From Cladocopium goreaui (lineage: Eukaryota; Sar; Dinophyceae; Suessiales; Symbiodiniaceae): a DNA stretch of 64,000 nt. Shown piece after piece: positions 11,024 to 21,928 of the stretch (its first letter is position 1; every line of letters starts with the position of its first letter). Position numbers and translations under genes: made by a program. The DNA lies in the NCBI GenBank assembly GCA_947184155.2, contig CAMXCT020001557.1, positions 796,423 to 860,422 of the forward strand, given 5' to 3'. Below the pieces are notes generated by a model that saw only the letters and a list, made by a program, of their open reading frames with translations, ran no database searches and was not told where the DNA came from.

Positions 11024-13264
11024 TACCCTGGTTGATTGGTTACGACTAGGGATTGATACCGTAGCTAAAAACTACTGGGGATTATAAAAATTCACCCAGA
11101 TTGGGGTTCAGCGTTTGCAAAAAACTATATACTGGCTAAGTTATGGCCCGAAATAGCAAGTTATATAAATGGCTATTATAACTCGTTATAAATGGTTATA
11201 ACTTATAACTGGTTCCAAATGCTTGTAACTGGTTATTTCTATGGGGTTATCATGAACCATAAATGGGGTGATTGCACTGACTTGTAACTGTTATTTTGGG
11301 CCAGAACTGTGGCAAAAACAAACATGGACCAACAGAAATGGAGCTTGCCACACTTGTAGATACAATCCATGGGCTCCTAGATAGAAACATATAGAAACAT
11401 ACACATCCCTGAATAATTATAGAGGTTGCAAGTAGGAGTTTGTTGGTCGCAGTTGGGAGTCTGGGCCATATCTAGAGCAGCTAGGTGATCAACCTTTGTC
11501 CCAGATTCCTATCGATTCCTTGGTCATCTTCCTTAATGACCACAGCAATATGAGGACACCAGAGGCACCTCCATATGCATTCTGGAAAGTTCATTTTTGA
11601 CCTCCACATCATCAAAGAACAATGGTTCATTTACGGGATTTGACCTGCTGAGGATGGGGGATTGGATATTTTGTTTAATGACCACCTATGGCAATAGATT
11701 GATTGTTGAACACGTATGAAAGCTAGCCATGTTTAGACATGTGACACACCTCTTCAACATTACATCTGTGTTGTAAGATAAAACATGTCAGAGAAACATA
11801 TTTACAAACATGTATATATACCCTCCGGTAATCAACCATGGCAATGGAAAATCACACATCTAGGCTCAAGGATTTTCCCAAGCAGAGCATGTTTTGCGTG
11901 TTTTTTGATTCTTGAGACGACAACTCAGACAGCCGGCCCCAAAAATTTCACAGGTCGGCCCTCTTGACGGCCTTAGCCGAGCGAGGCGCAGGCGTGATGG
12001 ATCCAAAAGATGCTCAAAAAGAAGTGGTACAAGGATGGGAAGCAATAGAAAGGAAGGTTTCAACTTCAGCAAAAAGGGGGAATGTGACATTCGGAATGTG
12101 ACCAAAGATATCCCAAGATGGCTTTCAAGCATAAAATTGCAGGACCCAGCCGGCGTCCATAAGAGACGTGCCATGGGTTTGAAGATGTTTCTGCAACCCC
12201 CCATTTTGTTGGGCACCCGAAAAAGGTAAACCAGCATAGATGTGAAAAAGCACGGGTTTCAATCGGAAAATTATCTCCAAATGCTGGGTGGTCCACATTT
12301 CTTTGGAAAAAGTGGCCCCTCAGAAGGTCCATCTTCAGTAAAATGACCTAAACTGGATTCCATTTTAAGGTTCCATGTTAAACTGAGCAGAGATATTATA
12401 TATATATAATAATTATTATTATTGATTTATTATTATTAGTTGTTATTATTATTATTTTTTTTATTTTTGATTTATTATTATTATTATTATTAATTTATTA
12501 TTATTATATATTATGTTCCTTTTATTATTATTTTTACTTATTATTATTATTATTTTCATTTTATAATTATTATTATTTTATAATAATATAATTATTATTA
12601 TATAATTATGTATATGTATTGTACTTCAATTGCAGTAAGTGGCTTGATTCTGACTGTAAGCAGGTCTGAAACACGCTTGCGTTGGTATAGAGTTGTGTCG
12701 CAGAATCAGTGAGTTCCCCGCTCAAGAGCGACAAACAAAAACCTGTCCCAAGAATCCCGAAAGGGTGCTGTTGGTGGCTGCAATCATTGCCTTGTTCGTG
12801 CTCTTGGGACTTGTTTTCATCAGGACTTGAGGATCCCCGAGAGTTTTTTCACAGTGGGTCACCATGGCCACGGCAGGCGTGTCAAGTTCCAGCAGACAAC
12901 CTCGATACGTCCGGCACCTGGCACAGCTTGGGACGTATCGAATAATCAGTTTTGAACGGTTTTCTGCATGCAGGGCATGTATGATTTTACACAGATCTAT
13001 CACATGTGTACATTAATTGATATTAATTGTATATGTCGATACATATAGTACAATTGATATGATTTGACCGACCGTAATCGTAATACAATATAATTCAATG
13101 ATAAATAATATAAATCAATGACCGGACCGACATAAAATACCTATATAATTCATATGTTTATTTATTGTAGACAGATACAATGATGTTTCACAACGAACAT
13201 GCGCAATGGACTTTACATGGGGAAGAACCTGACCAGTTTTTTCCACAGCACCATAGTGCTGGAG
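11024..13264. other. no firm gene; ATT-rich tract at 12,394-12,610
   Basis: Mostly unique non-coding DNA. A 215-base tract of ATT/TTA triplets lies at 12,394-12,610. A left half of family A starts at 11,820. Open frames at 11,866-12,330 and 12,709-13,003 overlap on both strands without a domain or clear splice partners. One + frame near 12,750 (RVLLVAAIIALFVLLGLVFI) would be a membrane helix, but I cannot anchor it. Confidence 0.4.
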
Positions 13265-13348
13265 GCCGCTCCGAGCAGCGATGAGGCGCCTGGTTGCGGG
13301 TTGCGACGACTGAGATGGAAATACCAGGGAAATTGGAAATGCTGGTCT

Positions 13349-13478
13349 ACTTGGTGGCTCATCCCAGTTAGTAAGTGGATTATAACCCCAGTTTTTTCAG
13401 TGAACCTTGCCCCTACTTAGCCCAGTGAAATCACCAGGTTTTTTTCACCTACTTACAAACTGGGATGAGCCACCAAGT
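13349..13478. mobile_element. TIR element, family H, TSD GGTCT
   Basis: ACTTGGTGGCTCATCCCAGT pairs with ACTGGGATGAGCCACCAAGT (near-perfect arms) and GGTCT repeats on both flanks, a 5-bp target duplication. A related arm (TACTTGGTGGTTCACCC ... GAACCACTCGGTA) occurs at about 22,540-22,672. Confidence 0.7.
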
Positions 13479-13984
13479 GGTCTAGAATTCTCGAAAATAC
13501 TTGGGAAATATATGGAACATTATGGAAACAAATAAGAATGACATTGTCCAAGTGTTCCATTCTTTTTAAAAGCGCAGGCCCAAGTGATTCCCACCTACGG
13601 TCCACAGAAATAAATACTGTGCAGTAGGTCCCTAGGTCGCATCTTGGGGATCCAAACCATTGGTTTCAAACCAGGTAAAGCTGGCAATCTCTGATGATCG
13701 ATAAAAAAGATTTCGGATTTGCTTGAAGGAAGAAGTTGAACCTGGAATTGCCTGAGAGCAGTATGGTTTCCTGACCTTTCCTGTCGATTTCGCTGGTCGA
13801 TTTTGAACAATGCAGCTGTTCTGCCGTGCCAGGGTTCCTGAAGAGTCATAGTTTCCTCAAAATGACACCAGAAATGATGCTGAAGAACATCAACTTCATG
13901 ATCCAACAGATCAGATTTAAGGATATGAATCATCTTCATTTACCTTCTATCTCATTCATATCTTTCAGCATAATGATTATTATT

Positions 13985-14787
13985 ACTATACGTCCATGAA
14001 TCTCATGAACTTCTATCCAGAATCCCGCGCTACAATATCGTTGCGGGCACGCTACCATGGAGAGCCTGCCATGGAATGCCAGACCTGTGGCTGATAGCAA
14101 CATGGAAAGGTGTGAAACTGTCTCAGTCCTGCAGTGTGGCAGTGTTGCTGATCTGAAAATCGCTGCACAACAGGCTTTGGGGCAACGTTTTCTGAGGCTG
14201 CCCCTGATGGGCGCCTTCTGAATAAGACAGAACTTCTTCAAGATCCTGGGTTTCGAGATGGAGGCAGCATTGCTGCTGTTGCACAGCAGCCAAAGATAGC
14301 TGCAACAAAGAGCGCCTTTGCTTTGTGGTGTGTAAGAGGTGACAGGGTTGTCACCTGGGGAAATTCACAGCTTGGTGGCGACAGCACTACAGTCCAAGAT
14401 CCGCTGAACGGAGTTCAGCAGATTTTTGCAACAGACTATGCCTTTGCTGCCATCTTGACAGATGGATCCGTGGTGACATGGGGAAGCCCAACTTTTGGCG
14501 GCGACAGCACTGCTGTCCAAGGTCAGTTGAACAATGTTCAGAAGATTTCTTCCACGAAAGGTGCTTTTGCTGCTATTTTGACAGATGGATCCGTGGTGAC
14601 ATGGGGAAACCCTGGTTTTGGCGGTGACAGCTCTGCAGTCCAACATCAACTCAAGGGTGTTCAGCAGATATATGCCTCAGACCATGCTTTTGCTGCAATA
14701 TCTGCGGACGGAACTGTTATGACATGGGGCAATCGATATAGTGGTGGTGACAGCTCTAGAGTTCAGGATCAGTTCAGCTACGTCTAG
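13985..14787 (+). pseudogene. ubiquitin-like plus RCC1-like repeat gene fragment, frameshifted
   Basis: The first frame (from about 14,102, MERCETVSVLQCGSVADLKI) looks like a ubiquitin-like fold leading into LGQRFLRL. Then the frame shifts near 14,198 and continues as PDGRLLNKTELLQDPGF and four RCC1/HERC-like repeats of about 38 residues with VVTWG and GGDS motifs, ending in a stop after QDQFSYV. This order (ubiquitin-like domain, then VTWG repeats) is, from memory, a very common dinoflagellate gene family usually labelled HERC-like. Here it has no intron, a frameshift and only four repeats, so I read it as a decayed retrocopy or gene fragment in non-coding DNA. Confidence 0.7.
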
Positions 14788-16383
14788 GCGCATAGACAGG
14801 AGAGACATCCAAAAAGCCGCGGTGCGACTTTGGGAATTGTCAGGTCTTGCATGTCAATAATGATATACAATATAATGGTTGAATGCCCTATCCCCAATGT
14901 TAGCATGTTAAGTTAGATGCCTGTGAACAACCTGTTATATTATAATAATTGCATAATTAATCCTCTCCGCCTAATACAAAGCCCCCCACTCCCCCAAATC
15001 ATAAACACCTCAGGTAGTTTTCATTATTAGGGGCCGGTATTTAGTATTAGGGTCCGAAGTTTCCCCCTAATACTAAATTAAAGACCCTGACCCTAATATA
15101 AAAAACTAGTTGAATTCGATTTCAAAATCAATTGATTTTCCTTTCATAACCCAATTAAATATTGCCAAAAATTGGATTTCGAAGCGGACCCTAATAATAA
15201 ATTAAAACCGTTATTAATACAAAAAAAAAAAACAACTATTTTTTTCGGACGGACCCTAATACAAAACACCCCAGGGTTAACTAGTTTTTATTATTAGGGG
15301 GTGAAACCCACAAATAGTAGCTTTATTTTAAAATTGTTTTCTAAAGGGGATCAATTCAAAGTCAAATTGGCCTGAAATTGTCCAAAATTGGAGATGGACT
15401 TTATAGTTTTTACTCTTTGGGGAAGGTTTAGTAGGGGGAAGGGATTTTTCTGGATTTGCTGATTTTTGGCCCCTTTTTTTTGAACTTAAAATCGTCGGAT
15501 CAAACCATGCCACACCAGGGCTGAGTGGTAGCCCAGTTGAGGAGTGCCATGGCTCGAGCACTAGATGACTGGCGATCTTGAGATTTTTGTTTGGGTGACT
15601 CCGTGAGCTGCAAGGTATACATTTGGATTGGGCGTACATGTTGAAAAATCCTCATGCTTGGATGCTTGAAGACCCACTGGGAGACCCACTTTTTTCAAGA
15701 TTTTGGAGGTGTGTGTGTGTGTTCTGCATCCAACGCATCAATTTATGAAATGCCCTAGAATTTGACCTCAATCCTTTAAAGGTTTATTTTTCACAAGCCC
15801 CTATTAGGACCCCTATGTGATAGTTGTATTGGACAACTATTAACCACCTCGCGTTGATTCGGGTCCCAAGAGGCTTGTAGACCCTCTCAATTCGCCATCA
15901 AAGAGCGGGGAAAATGCTCGAAAACCACGGGATTCGGCGGTACCCAACGTTTCAACCCATTGAAAGTTGCCAACAATTGCTTTGTCCAACAATTCTGTGG
16001 TTAACTATGTCAAAATCCAGTCTTTTTGGTAGCTAAATCCACAATATGTGGGAACTGCCTCCAAAAAGTGAGGCTTCGCCAATATATGGTATCAAGCAAT
16101 TACCTTGCTCGTAATTGTTGGTCATATGCCCATGGCCCATGATATTCTCATGATTGTTGGTGCCCTGTTTCATTCCTGAGAATCCAAAGGGAAACAAACA
16201 CATTCATTTAAAAAGCATTTGTTTCGCCCTTAATTGATTTTTTTAAAACTATATAAACAAATTATCTCATTATCCCATAGATAAATCATCCCATAGATTT
16301 ATAAAACGATATGCCTATGGCCCATGATATTCCCATAGATTTTGGATGATTTCACCATCCCACTCCGCCACTGGGCTCGCCAG
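14788..16383. other. no gene; ACCCTAATA-rich stretch
   Basis: At about 15,010-15,300 the words CCCTAATA/TATTAGGG recur irregularly in both orientations, separated by AT-rich sequence. They are not in a regular tandem and not telomeric. The remainder shows nothing I can assign. Confidence 0.4.
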
Positions 16384-16458
16384 GCTGCATCCGGCACAAA
16401 GGCACCGCCTTCGACGGCGCCGACAGCGCCGCGGCGCCGCGAGGCGGAGGATTTCAAG
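16384..16458 (+). CDS. candidate exon, Ala/Pro/Arg-rich linker
   Basis: Bounded by acceptor GCCAG|G and donor TTCAAG|GTGCGG and open in phase 0 for 25 codons (AASGTKAPPSTAPTAPRRRE, then AEDFK). GC content is far above the flanks. Phase-0 borders are shared with the methyltransferase exons downstream, so it may be part of that gene's N-terminal linker. No domain. Confidence 0.45.
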
Positions 16459-17397
16459 GTGCGGCGATCTCTGCATGGATGGTGAGGTTTGCTGGTAACA
16501 TCTGGAAAGCCCCAATTTTGGGAGGATGAAACTTGATGAAACCTCTGGAAAGATCTGGAAAGTTTCCAAATTTTCTTAAAATTTGGATGAAACTTTGATG
16601 AAACATCTGGACCTGTAACCACTGAAGGTTCAAAGGCACCAAGAGAAGCATGCGGATGACGCGGCCACTTTTCATGGCTGCTACTTTTTGCAACGAATTG
16701 TCCCACCAGTGTTGCGGAAACATTCTTTTCCCCTGAAGTTTTCTCAATATCTAGGATTTCTTGATGTTTTGATGCACAATGTTTGCGCATTGATATATAA
16801 TGATATATAATAATTCCTATACCTTTCCGTTGCATATCCGTACTGCTTGGTTCTATCCTTTAACCCTTCCTGCTAGACGTCCATTTGATAACCTCAAAAA
16901 AATGCACAAAGTTTAGAGGGAAACTTTAGTGAACTCATGCAATTTCTACCTTTGTAGCGGTTGCTAGAATTGCAGTTACACCCCTTATCCCCTTGTCAGT
17001 TGTAACTGGTTGATAACCTCATTTAAGTTATATTTTCCACCTTAATTGCAGGAGTTATCACCCCATTTATATTTGTTAAGGGCCATGACTGCAGTGATGT
17101 TTGTTGGTTTAGTCTCACCCCGTGAAGTCACGGAAATTGCAAGACTTGTGGGATAGGGATAGATATGCTATATTTCATGGTGGTAAATACCCAATGCCAC
17201 AAACCATCCCATGAACAGTTATAAGTCATTTAAGTTAGTAAGTCACCCTATTTATGGAATGATAACCTCATAGAAATAACATGTTACAAGCATTTAGAGC
17301 CAGTTACAACCATTTATAACATTATATATATATATATAAAACCAGTTTTTATAGTTAGCCATTTATGTAACTTATTTCGGGCCAGAACTGCACGTAG

Positions 17398-17517
17398 TAT
17401 GTTGTACCATCCCCGGCTTGGACTGGCCGCTTCAACTCCTCTGGCGCAGCCAATGCCGTGCACATCGGCCATGAATGTGCGCAGAGTGAAGGGTCGGGCA
17501 GGGGCACCCATGGGAGT
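17398..17517 (+). CDS. candidate exon
   Basis: GC-rich island after GTAG|T, reading PSPAWTGRFNSSGAANAVHI. The frame stays open to a family A arm at about 17,530. A GC donor after NSSG or after GHEC would keep phase 0. No homologue recognised; the minus strand is open too, so the strand is not certain. Confidence 0.33.
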
Positions 17518-17653
17518 TTGAGGAGTGGGATTACCCTCTGGAGATTGGACTCTACCAATGCAATTCCTAACGACCCTCTGGCAAACAAACATAGTGAACT
17601 GGAAAATGGCCATTGAAATAGTTGATTTGCCAATAAAAAATGGTGATTATATA

Positions 17654-17763
17654 CTGGTTGGTGGTTTGGAACGTGAATTTTAGGACTTTCCATAGATTGG
17701 GAATGTCATCATCCCAACTGACGAACTCATGTTTTTCAGAGGGGTAGGTATACCACCAACCAG
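17654..17763. repeat. family C copy 6 nested in a diverged family A copy
   Basis: The left half of a family A element (from CGACCCTCTGGCAAAC at 17,572) is interrupted by a complete family C element with arms CTGGTTGGTGGTTTGG/ACCACCAACCAG. The order shows C inserted after A. Confidence 0.65.
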
Positions 17764-18027
17764 AATGGGACTCAATATGGGGATATGATTGGAAAATATA
17801 GAATATGGAGCATACCATGGGATATTTCATATCTAACTAACCATCTGGCAATCAAACATGGCAATTGGAGGTTTAACCATCAACAAAAAATAAGGTCATC
17901 TAATGGGATTTGATGAGATTTATATCATGGGAATAGAATGGGAGAATCGTGTTCATTGCTTGCTGGGAAATCCTCCATAAATGATAAAAATGGAGGTTAA
18001 AAGCTGGGAAAATCCATGAACATCCGC

Positions 18028-18518
18028 TACCCTCTGGTACACTAACGTAACTATGGAAAATCCACCATTTTTAATGGGTAAATCCACTATAAATGGCTAT
18101 TTTCAATAGCTTTTTGTATGTTTACCAGAGGGTAAATGATTGGACTTTCCATTGCCATGTCTGAGTACCAGAGGATCCTGGCTGTTTTCTTTCGATGAAA
18201 CAACGGGTTGTTTTTAGGCCTAAACATGAGCCAAAAAACTTTTCAGGTACCGGTGACACAGGTAATCAGGGTGATATTACCCATGTAATGTTGGTTCCTA
18301 TGGGACCTATGACCACCAGGGTCATGAAGCAGCTTAGAAAAACGTGAGATGAACCTCTGATGTGGATCTAACTCGGTCTCAGAATGGGGGATGCTCCAAA
18401 CGGAGATTTTACCCCCTGGTAATTTGTTACATAGCTATTGAAAATGGCGATTGAAATCGTTGATTTACCCTCTAAAAATGGTGATTTTCCAGTTCGCTAT
18501 GTTAGTTTACCAAAGTAA
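18028..18518. repeat. two family A elements
   Basis: 18,028-18,134 has intact arms (TACCCTCTGGTACAC to GTTTACCAGAGGGTA). 18,410-18,518 is decayed at the right (TTTACCAAAGTAA). Between them is unique sequence. Confidence 0.7.
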
Positions 18519-19180
18519 CAAAGAAAATGACGATGAATTTTCAAGTAATTTATCACAATTCGGGGTACCCAACAATTTCACAACTCGCCACGTTGGGCCC
18601 ATTCACAAATATGATGATGAGCTATGATGAACAATGGCATACTTAGTTAGTAGACCTAAATTGGCTTCATCATGTTCAATGGCTTAGTAAGCAACTGGAT
18701 CGTTTTCTTATCCATACCTAAGTTGGGGTTCCAATAGTTGAATATTTTTTTGAGACACCAGATGAGGAGATTCATCAATTTGGGAGGTCAAACTTATTGG
18801 AGGTCACCCATCAGCGGTGGATGTTGGGGATGGGGTTGAAGCCACCAACCAGTGACGTTGCGGATGAACCAGGATTTGGTTGGTCATTGATTGTCATGGT
18901 TCATTAATTTCTGTATTGATTATTGAATAACCTGTAATTCTAAGTTTATCATTGATTATTATCAATTTTGTTTATATTACATTACTTCACTATGGGTCTT
19001 GCCTCTTTTTGTTGTAGCCATCACTCAATAGCAACCACCAAAAAGTGCCGAAAAGTCATTCAATCAACACGTTCTATTTTGTTTGGGAGGAATATAATCA
19101 TCATCAGTTTCCCTCATGTTAATGTTTTTTGTCAGCCTCTATAAAATCAATGGAAACAATAATAATCTGGTCTATTCATC

Positions 19181-19343
19181 TTATCTATCTATCTATCTAA
19201 TCTATCTAATCTATCTATCTATCTATCTATCTATCTGTTTGTCTGTCTATCTATCCATCTATCCATCCATCCATCTATCCATCCATATCATCCATATCAT
19301 CCATATCATCTATCCATCCATCTATCTATCCATCCATCCATAA
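19181..19343. repeat. TATC/CATC microsatellite
   Basis: About 160 bases of TATC units drifting into CATC units. The open frame across it is only repeat translation. Confidence 0.85.
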
Positions 19344-19389
19344 ATAGGAAAATCTGCAGGTTGAAGACCCCCAGGATTCCTCATCCCAG

Positions 19390-19482
19390 GCTGTGCCTGG
19401 ACACACCCCTGGGCGCCTGGCACCCTTGGTGGACGCGCCCTTGCCCACGATGCCTGCGTTGGGGACGCCTGGTGGTACTTCG
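19390..19482 (+). CDS. candidate exon, Pro-rich
   Basis: Acceptor CCCAG|G and donor CTTCG|GTGATG enclose exactly 31 codons in phase 0 (AVPGHTPGRLAPLVDAPLPT...). Low-complexity Pro/Ala composition suggests a flexible linker. It is placed before the methyltransferase exons on the same strand with the same phase, so I suspect the same gene. Confidence 0.45.
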
Positions 19483-19904
19483 GTGATGTTTCCCCCATCA
19501 AAAATCGCCGGTCTTCAAGAAAAATCGGCAGCGACCGGCATGGGGCATGGGGGTTGCTTTTTTTTGAGCCTTTGGGAAATCCGCAGAACATTTGGGAATA
19601 GAAGGGACATGAAAATGAACATCATCCCTTTCACACATCCATTAACGATATTTTTGGGGGGTTTTGATCATAGACTTGCGGGGACCCATAAAGGTCTATG
19701 GATGATGATACTCGCCACTAAAGGGTATTATAACTTCAACTATACTCATCATCAACCAACCACCATTTAACAATTTGACACCCCACATTTTGCTTAAATC
19801 CAATTGAAAGCCATGAAATCCATTCAAATCCCATGAAATTCCGGAAAAACGATGCCATTAAAAGGCCATTAAGACCCATGAGATTCATGGTGAAATCTCA
19901 TTAG

Positions 19905-19985
19905 AACGGCAGCCTTTCGTCGGCCAGGCCCGGCCCGCTACGGGCGCCCAAGATCTTCGTGCGCGCGGGGCAGCCCTACGCCAAG
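19905..19985 (+). CDS. candidate exon
   Basis: 27 codons in phase 0 between ATTAG|A and CCAAG|GTGGGG, reading ...RAPKIFVRAGQPYAK. GC-rich island in AT-rich DNA. An alternative start after GCCAG|G in another frame (GAQDLRARGAALRQ) is also open, so the frame is not settled. Confidence 0.42.
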
Positions 19986-20108
19986 GTGGGGAGTTATCCC
20001 ACCAAAATGGGGGATTGGCCTACTACCCTCTGGTAATTTAACATAGCTATGGAAAATCACCATTTAACATAGCTATGGAGATATATAGAGAATATCATCC
20101 AGATATAC

Positions 20109-20236
20109 TACAATGTGAGGCCCCCGTTGGATACCTAAGTTGGTTTATAACTCCAATAACTATGGTCTATGGTACTTATAACTAAAGTTACTGGGGCTTA
20201 TAAATCCAATTTATAACTGGGGGGCCTCACATTGTA
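20109..20236. repeat. TIR element, family D copy 2
   Basis: TACAATGTGAGGCCCCCGT at the left and GGGGGGCCTCACATTGTA at the right, TA at both ends; the inner arms also pair. It is in non-coding sequence and does not have a usable acceptor after the right end. Left-arm fragments occur at about 22,358 and 23,140. Confidence 0.75.
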
Positions 20237-20404
20237 CTAATAAGAGTTGGCCAACTATCCACCCTATAGATCAATGTAATGGGATAATAATGGGATAATG
20301 AATGGGATACTAATAAGCTTACTGGTGATAAATGTGGGGAATGAGGGAATGATCCATAATCACTAGTAATAATCATCCCATTCCCTTCAGAATCAGATAT
20401 GATA

Positions 20405-20526
20405 TACCCTCCCGTAATGACTAACATAGCTATTGAAGCCATGGACATAGAAAATCATAGAAATAGTTGATTTACTTATTAAAAATGGTGAATTTTTCCA
20501 TAGCTATGTTACTTTACCAGAGGCTA
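20405..20526. repeat. TIR element, family A copy
   Basis: TACCCTCCCGTAATGACTAAC to CTTTACCAGAGGCTA; slightly decayed arms. Confidence 0.65.
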
Positions 20527-21886
20527 GTTGGCCAACATTGGCCAACTATCCACCATCGAGATCCATATCGATAGTCCGATACTTGTGTTGGCTTACTATC
20601 CTACTATAATAGTAGTTGGATGATTGGTAGTTCTTGAGTCCTAATCATATCTGTTGGCCTCAGTCATCTAGATAGTTAGGAGATAGGACTCGGACCCTAT
20701 TGTTGACACGTATATTTTTCTGGGGCTTTCTGAAGTCATGATCCCCAAGTCACCGGTTGAAACATGTTAAGCCGCATGGATTGGAAACCTCCATGTACAT
20801 ATGTATATATATATATACATGATTTTCATTGATTTTATATGACTCTATATCATCACGTTCCATCCTAAGTTCAATGGGGTGTTGAATAGCTATATATATA
20901 TATATATATGGAGGTGTCCAAAGTGTTTGGAGCACCCCAAATCATCCAAGTCATGAACGATCATGACTTAGTAGTGAAACCAATGGTGACTTGGTGATCT
21001 CCCATGTCAACCTCCATGTGATTTTAGCATTGATAAATAAGGATATGGAGGTTTCTTGACATAGTGATCTTAACCATTGGTATATGAAACCTGGCATGTT
21101 AGAGGATTCTTGCTACAATGTTATGACAATAGGTTGTCCTATATCATAGCATGAATCCTGAAACCTGGTAAGTGTATCATCAAGAATAGGCGATGATATC
21201 AACCATTGGGATATGTTATCAAACTAAAATAGAAATGTTATCATATCAAACAGTGGTATGTTATCATCAACTGTCTAAAATAGAAATCTGATCATCACAC
21301 TTTCTGATCAACACCGATGAAGGGATGAAGAAATGGACCCCTTGGGAGGGGCTGCGAACACCCCAAGGTATATAACCACAACTAGTTACTATATGTTAAT
21401 TTGTCATCTTAAAACAATAGCATGAAAATTCCCAATGAATCCATGGTCAGTCCCATTCATAAAAAGCATTTTGTTGCTTAAATCACAATATTTGTTTAAA
21501 GTTCACATCCCATGTTGGCCACTATCACCAACACTCTCAATATCACAACAGACCACTATGGATGACTTTGGGATCCCTCATTCTTAGAACCCCCCTGTTC
21601 AATCATACAGTACTAAGTTATTTTTGGGGACATTGGCATTGGCATCCAAGTGGATGTGTTCCAATATGGGATACCCATCAACTTGAACTTTAATGGGAAA
21701 CTTCACGGTGTTCCCCCGATTTTTTCAGACATGGGTCAAAACCTTTCAACATGACCATGAATCTTGTTGGCATGAACATCCAGCACCATGGCAATTTTTT
21801 TGGCTTCACCAGGGTACATTCGAATGTGACCGAGAACCAGTGGCGGCCATATACGGCCCATCACTCGTCTTCCAGTCCCTTCAAAG
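20527..21886. other. no gene recognised
   Basis: AT-rich with two AT microsatellites (about 20,800 and 20,890). At 20,522-20,700 several words recur in inverted order (TAGTTGGCCAAC; TAGTAGTTGG), a weak palindromic region. A GC-richer stretch just before 21,887 may be exonic, but the frame is unclear. Confidence 0.35.
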
Positions 21887-21928
21887 GTCACCTCTATGGA
21901 CGAGTTCTACCCAGAAACAGATGATGAG
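21887..21928 (+). CDS. methyltransferase exon 1 (tentative)
   Basis: Reads VTSMDEFYPETDDE between TCAAAG|G and a GC donor (GAG|GCGCCA), phase 0. An acidic linker directly before the COMT-like domain. Tentative because nothing in the family constrains it, and the exon could extend a few codons to a second GC. Confidence 0.5.

Noticed and set aside
19116..19343. 75-codon plus frame
   Set aside because: Translation of the TATC/CATC microsatellite.
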